Both the position numbers and the translations under genes were made by a program. The notes under the pieces are model-generated. The model saw only the letters and a list, made by a program, of their open reading frames with translations. It was not told the DNA's origin and ran no database searches. Positions 24,439-35,400 of a stretch of DNA of 64,000 bases are shown here, piece after piece. Source of the stretch: Amyelois transitella (taxonomy: Eukaryota > Arthropoda > Insecta > Lepidoptera > Pyralidae); the NCBI RefSeq assembly GCF_032362555.1, contig NC_083506.1, positions 8,665,501-8,729,500 of the forward strand. Direction: 5' to 3'. The number at the start of each line of letters is the position of its first letter. The first letter of the stretch is position 1.

Positions 24439-26376
24439 ATGTGTGACGAGTATGAACTGTTTGAGTTTTTGGAAAGTGATTTCAACGAATCCAGAATGGC
24501 AAATAAAAAGAAACGTTTAAGGAACAGAGAAAATAATGATCCTTTTGACTTAGATGAAAATGCTTTCATCAAGGAGTACAGGTATGTAAATGTTCACATA
24601 TCAACCGCCTTATGCTCTATTATAAAGAAAGATCTATCTCTCTCTTCTCAACAACATGATAACATAATTACTCGTATCTTACTTGTCTAGGTTAACCGCA
24701 GACTTGGTGCACAAACTTTGTGAAGAGCTGGAGCCAATAATGGCAAAAAGCTCTAAAAGAGCAACTGATTTAAGCATAGAAACAAAGGTCAATCAAGTTC
24801 CATAAAGTACATTATTTTAATAGTAATCCTCTCTTATACAAATATATAAAATTCCCACAGACTTATGAAAGTCGTCAGTTAAAAAGATTAAGGCACGCTT
24901 ATATTTACTTAGCTAATTTTATTTATATTATATCATTATATCAATAATTAAGTTTGATAACAATATGCCTTTTTTGCCTGCAGATTTTTCAATAAATTTG
25001 GTATCCCTGGTGTATGATTGGATGTATTGATTGTACCCATGTTCGCATAGTAAGGCCTAATGAGCATGAAGATAGATATTTCTGTAGAAAGAAATTCCAT
25101 TCTCTAAATGTTCAGTTGGTAAATAAACTTTTATTTAATAGTTTTATAGCATAATATATAACACATACAAACATGATCACATCTATGTCCCTTGCGGGGT
25201 ATTCAGAGCCAACAGTCCCAAAAATACTGATAGGCCGAGATTAATGGTAGATAGAATTGAGATTCAAATAATGGTAGGTTGCTAGTCTATCACCTTAAAA
25301 AAAGAATCCCAAATTTATAAGCCTGTCCCTTATTATAATGTAGGTATAATCGAGTAATTTTGAAAAATGTATATTGAATATATACTAAGTACACATCTAC
25401 TGGATGCCTTCCTGGGCCCGGGCCAGCCCTAATTCAGGAACAATGTCTATGAACTTTTCATGTTTATGAGTTGGCTAAAACTACTCTCCCATCAATGATT
25501 TTCTAATATACATACTTACATTTTTTTTTTCCATTGAACCACTTTAGTAATTTCAAATTTTTCTTATTATTTTTTTTTTCAGATTTGTGATGCGGATCAA
25601 CAAATTCTAAGTGTTGATGCGAGTCATCCAGGGTCATTTCATGACTCATTTATATGGAGCCACTATCCTGTACGTTACCATTTGGAAAATTTAGGGTCTG
25701 AAGCAACATGGCTTTTAGGTAAGAAAACCTTTGTTGGTGAACTTATTATAGCAAATAATATGAACAATATTGTTTGAAAGATATATTTTTAACACACTTT
25801 TAATTAAAACTAAACCAATTAAAAACATGAAATAAAATTTTAAAAGTCAAAAATATTTGTAGGATACAATTTTAAAATAAAAATGTATCATTAAATTTAT
25901 ATAAAATATGAATGTTCAAATAAAATAAGAAAATAACAGAGTTATAATGTTTATTTCCAGGTGACTCTGGGTACTCACAACGAAGAACGATGATGACACC
26001 TATTTTGGATGCAGAACCAGTCACACCGGAAGCATATTATACACAAAAGCATGTAAAGGCTAGGAATGTGATAGAAAGAACTATAGGTCTTCTCAAAGCA
26101 CGTTTCCGGTGTCTCTTGTGCCACAGGGTGTTGCATTATCAACCACAGGTTGCTGGCTTCATTACAAATGCTTGTGTAATATTGCACAATATTTGTAATG
26201 AAAACAACTTGCCTGAAGTAAGGTTGACAGAAGAAGAGCAAGCAAGGGAAGTTGCACAACAACCACCAGTGGAAGCTCTTCATGAACCAGCTGGGCAACA
26301 CAACATTGAGCTTCAACATGGTATATCTACACGGCGTGATCTTGTGGCACGTCTCTGGGCTCTTCGCCGTACCTGA
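24439..26376 (+). pseudogene. HARBI1-like Harbinger transposase, broken
   Basis: Exon-like blocks 24439-24581, 24691-24787, 24983-25118, 25583-25718 and 25961-26376, with GT-AG ends. The start MCDEYELFEFLE and the stretch LTADLVHKLCEELEPIM match the family N-terminus. The catalytic DDE positions are all visible: GCIDCTHVR, LLGDSGY, NVIERTIGLLK. Two defects: between LSIETK and FFNKFGIPG the usual helical block of roughly 70-80 residues is absent. In block 3 the frame breaks after FGIPGV, where two extra bases (TG) precede the codons for IGCIDCTH. The last block is intact to its stop. In the host, related proteins are called putative nuclease HARBI1. Here the terminal repeats and the frame break argue for a dead transposon rather than a domesticated gene. 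Confidence 0.85.
25166..25336 (-). repeat. SINE-like family A copy inside the Harbinger transposase
   Basis: In the intron between transposase blocks 24983-25118 and 25583-25718. CATACAAACATGATCACATC tail, CCCTTGCGGGGTA, AGAGCCAACAGTCCC and GGTAGGTTGCTAGTCTATCACC are recognisable; the head is missing. It inserted after the Harbinger. Confidence 0.75.
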
Positions 26377-26987
26377 AAATCAAAAAATAGAATTTTATTG
26401 CAGATTTGTATTCAATAATATTTCGTTTTTAAGAGTAAGTTATAAGTAGCTATGCAGGTAGTTTATGAACAATAATCTTTTTCATTTAATATTCATCAAA
26501 GTAATATAGTTTTTTATTGTTATTAAATTAAATTGAATACCAATATTTTATTATGTAAAAGCATAAAAGTACATATTCAATAAGTAAATGTATATATATA
26601 TCTATATAATAAGTAAATGTAAATGTTATGTTATGTTAAGTAAAAGAATTTTACATGAATAATTTAATTTGTACATTTAATTTTGCTTAGTAATCATCTT
26701 TCTTTTTTCTTTTTTAAAAATAGTTCTAGTTTTAATTTTGCTCATTCCAAAATGACATATTTTAAAATAACTTAATAATTATAATAAAAATTAAATAAAA
26801 CATTTTTTTATTTTAAATATATACACAACATTCTGTAAATTTGCAGAAAAGTGAATATCTCAAAGAAAACTTCAAGTTATTAATGGATTAGCTATACTAA
26901 TATTATTAAGAGAAATGATTGACATTTTGAAATGGTTTACAGGACCAATTTTGATGAATTTGGCACATTGAATAAATTAATTATTGC

Positions 26988-28077
26988 TCACCTTCTTCTA
27001 ATTATAGCCACTAATTCACGGAAGAGACAAATAGCTTCTTGAAGTATTAAACTATTTGCAGCTTCAGTAGCAGCCCTCTGTCGTGCAGCTTCAACTATTT
27101 GCACCCTTGCTTCTGCAGCTGTTAAATGAGCACGTCGGCGCCGTCGCCTAGGTTGTGGCGGGGCTTCAGCCTGTACCACACTAGGTACTTCGACGCCGAC
27201 AGCCTCATCAGAGACAGCTGCTGCGTGGCTTTGTGAAGGATCTGATGATGCAGTAGTAATTTCTACAGCTGCAGGTAGAGAATCTGCCTCGATAGAACTA
27301 ACAGTTTGAGATACCTGAAAATAACAATTGAAATATTCATTCATACAATCACATTCTTATACCATAGGAGTAGACAGAGCTTACAGTCTCAAGAAGACTT
27401 AAAGCATTGAATTATTCATTTATCTAATCACATTCTATGACCATAGGAGTAGGCAGAGCCAACAGTCTCAAAAGGGCTAAGCCATGCTCAGCTGTATGGC
27501 TTTGTAATGTTATCAAATTGTTAAATTTATTATACAAAATACAATCAGTATGGTATATAATTCTAGGCTACTATGATATAGTCTATTCACTTAGTTTTAT
27601 GTACTAGGCGCCTATGACAACACATTTTGAGATCACAATGCCTTAGTCAATAAATATTAATGTTTTATCTCAATCTAATAAAAATGAAATTGAATACATA
27701 CAATACACTAGGAGGAACTTCTAACCATTCTTCTGTAATGGATTCAACTTCAATACCTCGAATGCCAGAGGGGCCAGCTTCAGGTTTCATATCATCCTAA
27801 AAATAAATGGTTTCATTAATACATATATAACATAACATATATTTTTTGTATTAATTATAATTTGTAGGCTTTAATGTATTTAAGGGATCTTACCTGCAAT
27901 GGGTTCACCTGCACCGCTGGTAAACCCATGCCATATTCCGCACCAAGGATACTTAAAAATGTTATGTCAATTTCTGTTAGCTCTTCCCCACTTGGCGGGC
28001 CCACCTCCCGTCCTGCTGATGCTCTCTCGAATTGTTCTATTTTTACGTTTTATTTTGGCCTTCAGGTCCACCCAGTA
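26988..28077 (-). pseudogene. Harbinger Myb/SANT-like accessory gene, broken
   Basis: Exon-like blocks (minus): 28077-27894, 27796-27707, 27314-26988. The translation has the typical pieces of Harbinger Myb-like proteins: YWVDLKAKIKRKNRTIRESI, RTGGGP, EELTEIDITFLSILG, then an acidic Ser/Ala-rich linker, an RRRRRRAHLTAAEA basic patch and a C-terminal helix ending RELVAIIRRR. The family's N-terminal SANT block is not found upstream, so the copy is probably truncated. A single extra base after RTGGGP (GGGCCC run at about 27998-28003) shifts the frame before the EELTEI block. In active elements this protein binds the ends and carries the transposase to the nucleus. Here it should be non-functional. 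Confidence 0.75.
27334..27520 (-). repeat. Two tandem copies of a SINE-like family A 3' end
   Basis: The block ATTCAT..TAATCACATTCT..ACCATAGGAGTAGRCAGAG..ACAGTCTCAA occurs twice in direct order, at about 27334-27407 and 27409-27485, inside the intron of the broken Myb-like gene. Confidence 0.65.
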
Positions 28078-29004
28078 CTAAAACAGTTAAAGAACATTTA
28101 GGTATAGTTTAAAACTGAGACAATGTAATTAAAAGAGAAAACTCATGGATTGAGTGCCTGTAGGTCAACACACCAGGCAAACTGGTAGGGCTAGAGATTT
28201 TAAATTTGCAGGTTTCACTAAATAAGGATTTCCGAAACTTACTGCAAAAGTGAAAATAAAGATTATTGCCTTAAGCAGGTGAAGCTGGGAGTAGGATGAA
28301 GATGACTCTAAGAAATAAAGGAATCAATGTTTACATACCTTGGTATTATAAGTAAACACTTTCTACTTACGACATTATATAGTTTTCTTGTAAAATAAAT
28401 AATAGCCTCAAAAGTTAAGAATATTAAAAATCACTGCGATCCGGCAAACTTCTAAAACTGTTGTGAGGTAAGGCGCGTCGACTTAAAAAGCCGTGACAAG
28501 TAAAAAAAGGATATTTAAAGTGGTTGCAGAACGGCTCTACACATTAAAAACATTATTTATGACTTAGGGACGAATTTAAAGTTATCGAAAACTATCAAGT
28601 ATCACTCAAGTATTCTAGCAGGTACCTACCTACTTTAAATTTATGTGACAGGCCGATTCGTTCGGACGGTCGTTCAAAACCATTTTAAACTAACATTTAT
28701 TTAATTTATACAAATAAAAGTATTTTATACCGTGCAACAATGCATTGCAATTCAGAAAAATTTAGGTTAACTTCATATTTAATTTAATTTATAAGTATTT
28801 GTTATCTTTAATTATATTATTATTGTATTATTATGGTATTATTATTTTTATTAGAGGTTTGAACGTTTCTTTATTGACATCTCCACATTGAGCCATAGAC
28901 AAAATAACCGTTCATCATTCAGCTTAAACCGTTCACCTTATAAGACGTCATGGTAGGAGTTTTGAGCAGGCCTGCTAATAAACTGCCTTAATATTTGAAC
29001 GGTT

Positions 29005-29029
29005 CTATAAAAGGTTGTGGTAAGCCTCC
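29005..29029 (-). repeat. Right terminal inverted repeat of the Harbinger element
   Basis: On the minus strand it reads GGAGGCTTACCAC then AACCTTTTATAG, pairing with 23996-24020. Confidence 0.8.
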
Positions 29030-29484
29030 AAATATACCTATCGACAGATACAATTGTTTATCGATTGCCTATCTTATGTCTTTGCTAGACATCACTACCA
29101 TTGTTCATATTCGCACTCTATGGTTTCATTGCTTATTTGTTTTCATTCACTCATTCTTTCGTCGTGAGTCTATGCTCGCGTTGGTTTTGAAAAATAAGTG
29201 CCGCTTTTGAGAAATTGGAGATTCCTTTGATATAAACTCTCATAATTGACTTAAGATTTAGTGCCCAAAATACAAAGAATGTACATTTTGTTTATAAGTA
29301 ATAATCAAACTGTTTCGTATTGCTATTGTTTTTGATAACGCGAAGCGGCGCGGTCGAAGTTGAGTTCAAAATGGCGGCAGGCGTGCTGCGCTAGATCGCG
29401 TCATTTATAGAAGTGGTGTATGTGTGTTAAAATGGCTAAAAATAGAGAACTTGCATTGAAGTAGTGCATAAATTGATATGCAAG
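29030..29484 (+). promoter_or_regulatory. Promoter and leader of the PHD/SPOC gene, with upstream ORFs
   Basis: Between the Harbinger end and the start codon lies a GC-richer patch (about 29338-29400), typical of a housekeeping promoter. Three short ORFs precede or overlap the main start: 29371-29394 (ATGGCGGCAGG..TAG, 7 codons, A at -3 and G at +4), 29420-29464 (14 codons, with an internal ATG at 29432 in AAAATGG context) and 29478-29507 (overlapping the main ATG in another frame). The transcription start is not visible, so how many of them are in the mRNA is unknown. Confidence 0.55.
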
Positions 29485-32400
29485 ATGTCAAATACAGTGA
29501 TAACTAATTATACGGACTTAAATGGACCTTCTACAAAAGCGGACAGTTCTGTCGTTGTTATTGTAAACAAGGATGGATCGCTATCAGTTGATCAGAATTT
29601 ACTTGGAACTCTTATGGGTAAGCTTCTTTCGTGGTTATGGTGTAGTGTTACCATCCATCCTTTTATCTTAAGACAATGGAAAACAAAATAATATGTACGG
29701 ACCCAGTCTAATGCCTTAAAAATCAATTGTTCTGACATAATTTCTCACAAAACCCGTTTAAAAACTATTTGTTACTGTTTTATATGTTGAATCTAAATAA
29801 AATAATTCACATTTTTTAAATAACCCGTTCTTCGGTAGTTTAATGGAATAGTAAACAAAGTTGTTTTATAAACAATGTTTTGGCGCCAAAGCAGAAATGT
29901 TTGTTTGGGGTGACTTTTATCTTAGTTTTACTAGCTATCACCACGGGCTTAGTTCTTGTGAGAATTTTTGACAAAAGTAACTGTTTGACTTCAAATAATT
30001 AACTTTATTCATGCAAAATTTCATCAAAATCATTCCCGTGGTTTAATAGTAAAAGCATAACTTCTCATTTGCTGTCATACTAGTGTCTGTCTAAATTTAT
30101 TTACACATATATAATATTATTATTTTGCAAAAAAATTTAAGCTTTTTATTGTTTAAAAGAAAAGACGGTCTTGATAACCTACCCCCTACAATTAAGTTCC
30201 TATATAATTCTAGGGACTGATGGAACACAAGCAGCTGGAATAAGTGTGGTCAGAGTTGGTCATGAAGGCAGACCAGATGATGCTACAGACTCTGAGACAG
30301 AAGATGATAAAGTACCTCATGTTACACTCTCAGTAGATAGTTATTATGATGAACCAAACAGCATTATTAAATATGGTATGTGCTAATAACAAATTATTAC
30401 ATGTTTATAAATATGCCCAAGTTTTCATAAAACTATACAAATTAAGCTGTGGTGCATAATAAAAGATATAATTCACTGAACTTGCTAATTTATTAGTTAT
30501 CACAATTTAGTAAGCTCATAATTCACTCTAAAGTCATCAGTTTTTCTTCTATTTTGCAGATAGTGGGGCCGAAATGCTGCAATCTTTAAGAATTGAGACT
30601 AGAGAAAACAGCCTTGTTGGATTTCAAAATGATCACTGCTACACAACCCTTACATCACCAATTGAAGCATTGCCAAAAAGTAATGACAAATTTGCTGGAT
30701 ATGATGAACCACAAATTGAGATATCCCATACACCACCTCCAAAACCAGTTCCCAGTTCTAAAAAGATCACTATACTTGAGCAGCAAATCATTCCAAAAGG
30801 TAAAAAGATTCTCATCAATCCCACAGAGGCACCAATAATTTTAAAAGGAAATGATGTATTGAACAAGCCACTAACAGTATTGCCCAAAATTAAAAAATCT
30901 GGAGATAGTGGAAAGGTCTCAAATATTCATAAGAAATCTGAAGAAAGTGGTGAATCATCTTCATCAGTAAGTTCTTCAGGAGATAGTATTCCAGATAGAG
31001 ACTCGGATTCTGATTACAAAGATACCAGAGATCGAACTGGTTCTTTGAAAGTTAAAAAGAGTAAATTAAAGCCCAGGATCTTAAAATCTACTACTCCCAA
31101 AATAAGCAAAGAACATAAGATAATCTCCAGACACAAGCCTAACAAAACTCTCCTAAAACGTGATATTAAAGAGAAAGTTCAATTAAAGATTGCTTCTGAA
31201 AAGAAACAACATGAAGTGGATTTGGAAAGCTTAATACCAAGTTCGGAAATATCCTTAGTTGTACCACCACCCACCCCTGAACTTAAAACAAGTTCTAAAC
31301 AAACTCCAAAAGTTTCAAAAAGGGAAAAGAAGACACCTGCACATGTCACTGCTCTTTTATCTGACATGACTTCACTTTTCTCTACCCCTGATGTTATAAG
31401 GAGAGTTTCAACTGACAACAAGGGACCTACAAAACCCGAGAGGGAGGTTCCAGTTCCTTCCAGTGAAATTAAAAAAGTAGCTCCAAGTGTTACCCAAGAA
31501 GGAAATGAAGTAAGAGTTGTAGAAAGGATGCAGATAGATAATGAAGACAAACAGAAAATACTGTTGACACATAAAACTTATGCCAAACAAAAAGATAAAA
31601 TTATTAACCCTGCAGAAAAAGTTAAAGCTTATGAACTTATACCACAACTAGATGATGCCAGTTTGGCACAAATACTCCAAGATACAACCAGTGTAGCAAA
31701 TCAACCAGTTAAAGTTCAACCAAGCATAACTACCAGTAATGCTATGAATAGTCCTGGTTTGGCTGGTCCCTTGTCACCGACTTTGGATTTGCTTGGTGGT
31801 TTACAACCAGAGGAAGAAGGTTTAACAGAAGACTTATTAATGCATGTAGCACAGTTGGTGGAGAGTTCAGAAAACCTGCAGGAAGTTATTGACAAACAAG
31901 TTTTAGGGAAAGTTGATACAACACCTAAAACTGTCCAGTCACCATTTCAACATGCACAAACAACACCTAATGCTTTTGGCCAATCTTCACAAAAAGTAGT
32001 AAAGAATATTGCTGTCCGCAAGGATCCAATTGAGATAGTGCGGCGTGATGGACGAGTTATTACGTTGCCGCCTATAGAAGCGCCGGCAACAAGGTCTTCG
32101 AAGCGCAAGAGCCAGATGGAGACATCCAGCAATGTAGATATTCCAACACCAACACCAATTCCTGTCCCAGTTCCTGTGGCTGTAGTTCCAGATCCTCCTG
32201 TGATTTCAGCTTCCAAGCAATATATAAATAAGAAGCTTGCAACTAAAAAGCAGGAACAAGTGGTACAACAACAACAACAACCACCTCCAACTCCTCCATT
32301 TGTTGAAAAAATATCTGCTGAATCTCAAGAAAGTTGGAACTCTGAAGATGATCCTTACAGGTACTCATGACAATGTTCAAAAGAAAATATTAATTGTACA

Positions 32401-35400
32401 GCTATTATAAGGTTTATTTATATAAAAGCAAAAAACACTCACTCTCTGATTGCAATATTACAAAAACTGCTGAGCGAGAAAGAAAGAGATAAATGAAATT
32501 TGACATAAATGTAAATTGTAATGGGACGGGTGATGACTGCTTAGAAAGGTTTTTGGGAAATCTTAAGGGAATGAAATCCTTCGTTTTACGGGGGCAAGAA
32601 CGCAGGTGCTCTCTAGTTTCTTATATTTGAAAAATAAATATTTTATTAGAATATATTTCTCCACAGGTTATGGTGTATTTGTAAACAACCACACAATAAC
32701 CGTTTTATGATATGTTGTGATAGCTGTGAGGACTGGTTCCATGGTAAGTGTGTGAACATTACGAAAGCCATGGGTCAACAAATGGAAGAGCAAGGTATTG
32801 AATGGCGATGTCCGAATTGCATAAAGAAGACAAAACCATCCCCTAAAACACCTGCTAAAGTAAGTTTTGTACATTTTAATTACAATTTTGTACTTGTTTT
32901 ATATATTTTTATATTATTTTCTTTCTTTTTGTACCCCGTAAGGGACAAGAACTGATTATATGTATGTTTGCTTTGCGATTTGTAATGCCTTCAGATTAAG
33001 ACAGTAGTTATAAGTTCTTGTATTTTTAAATATAGGTATTAACACAAAAGAAAACTGAAGTTGAGGGAACTCCAACAACATCAAATGTTAATAAAACACC
33101 ATCTTCTAAGACTGGGTGTATTGTGTGCAAGAAACATGCTCGTGTGAGTAGCATATATTGTAGCGATGCTTGCATACTGAAACATGCACAGGATTCTTTG
33201 ACTAACCAGTCTCCTATCAAAGCAGATGTCAATAAAGGACAAGATAAGAAATCAGAATCAAGAGTAAGTAAAAGTTTTATATTTATGAAGCTTGTTGTTG
33301 GTAATATTTTATGAATTAGTAGCTACAACTGAATTGTTTTCAGGTCATTGTGTATGAACGTAAATCGGGAAGATTATTGGCTGGACCAAATGCGCCAACA
33401 GCTGAGAACTTAAAAGCATGGCTCCAGAAAAATCCAACGTTTGAGGTTGTGCGTCCAGGTACTCTAAGCACCATCAAACCTAATATTAATAAAAAGAAGT
33501 CTTTGTTGGATACAAATAAAATTCAAACTACACTTAACTTTGAGAGGATTCCTAAAAAAACAGATCAGCAGACACCTGCAAAGGCTCATCAATTAGAAAT
33601 CAAGGATAAAACACCTAAAGTTCTCCCATCACCCAAGGAAGAAAAGTCATTCAAAATAACGCCTTCTCCGAGGGAAGAAAGACTCTCTAAGATAATGTCA
33701 TCACCAAGAGAGGAAGTTAAAATTTTGCCTAAAACACCATCAACACCCAAATCTCAACACTCGCAATTGATTGAAACTCCAAAAGCGAGTACATCTTTTG
33801 CTAAAAGTACAAGTGAACCGCGGAAATTAGCTCGGACTACAAGTAGATCACAATCAACATATGAAAAGGTAAGTCTAAATGAGTCATTATCATACATTTT
33901 AAATCCAGGTTACCACTATTAAACCATAGTTGTAAATTATTATGAAGATATTCTAAAATTTAAGCAAACAATTATGACGTGATGACCATGATTATAACAG
34001 ATTATTTTATCGTCAGAGATTAAAATTGCAGCTACATACATGTTTAATAAAAGGATATAACTTCACCCATGTGAATATTGGAGTTTTTTTTTTGTATGAA
34101 TAATGTGTATTTGGTGTAGGCGGACGGACATCCATGTGCGCATGTAGGATTCACAAGTAATGTACTAGATTTTTTTTTACTTTGAAGTATTATAATTGTG
34201 CAAATTTGAGACGCACTTTGAGTTATATCTCTGTGAGTTTGAAATCCCTCTCCCGCCTCTATTATTACCAGTTTTATCACTGTTGTTGCTAATTTAAATT
34301 CTATACACATTGTTTCCTTGCTGTAGCGCTTGCGAGCCCATAAAGTTTAGTGGAAACTTTATTTCATAAACAATCCTTATATAATCACCATAACCTCGAA
34401 TCTGTTTACACTTTGATTACTCATCAGCCTGTCGTATTTATGATAATTTTATGTTACAGGCCCCTGCAGTTTCGCCATCAACGTCGCGCAGGAAAGACAC
34501 ACACATAACTAAAAAGATGGAATCATCTGAACCAATACGGGAAAATGTTAGAAAAGCTCTCCAAGAACAAATGGTAGCACGAATGGCAGAACATGACGGA
34601 CCTAAGTTTTCTGAAGACGAAATACTGCAGTTCGTTTACGACACGGAAGATGAATTGTACGAGTTGTTTAGCCGAGATGTGGGAATGAAGTACAAGGCCA
34701 AATATAGGTCACTAATGTTCAATATCAAGGATCGCAAAAATCTTTCATTGTGGCAGAAGATCTGCGATCATAGTATTACTCCGAAACAATTGGTCAGCAG
34801 TTTTTATTTAACATTATAAAGTGTAATTTTACTATTTAAGATAAATTATTATATGCAATTAAATTTTTTTTTTGTAGGTGCGACTATCACCAGAAGAATT
34901 GGCGAGTCAAGAATTGGCTGAATGGAGAGATCAAGAAGCTAAACATCAATTGGAGTTGATAAAAAAATCCGAAATTGATCTTTTGGCTGCCAGCAAGACA
35001 TATGTTTTGAAGACACACAAAGGAGAAGAGGTAAAAAAGCATATAAATAATATTATGAAAACTTATTGTAATTGTGAAAACAGTATAAAATTTATATTTA
35101 AATTTTTCAGGTTATGGAAACAAAAGAATCAGTATCAACAGAACTGGATCCAAATGTACCAGTTGAAGATTTAGTTACAGCTCTGAATGACCAAACTGTC
35201 GGCGATGTTCCTCCTCCAGAAGACATTATCCCTGGAACGTAAGTAAATTGACTTGTATTTATTGTGAAATAACTGTATGTGTACGTTTTAAAACCTTTTT
35301 TATCTTTTAGTCCTGCAATTGAAAAGGAAAGTTCTGAAAAGAAACACAGTAGAAAAAAGCGAGGCCGTGACGATGGCAGTTCCGGTCACAGCAAAAAGAA

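Larger units (their letters stand above)
23996..29029. mobile_element. PIF/Harbinger DNA transposon, decayed, about 5.0 kb
   Basis: Terminal inverted repeats of 25 bp: left 23996-24020 and right 29005-29029. The outer 13 bases (GGAGGCTTACCAC) are identical and the inner 12 have three mismatches. Inside lie the two genes that define the superfamily: a HARBI1-type DDE transposase (24439-26376, +) and a Myb/SANT-like accessory gene (26988-28077, -), facing each other. Sub-terminal words are shared near both ends (AAACCGTTCACC, AGCAGGCCTGC). I cannot find the expected 3-bp target duplication (CCA on the left, AAA on the right), so the outer boundary may be off by a few bases or the duplication has mutated. 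A family-A repeat is inserted inside. Both genes carry frame breaks, so this copy should be unable to move itself. Confidence 0.85.
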
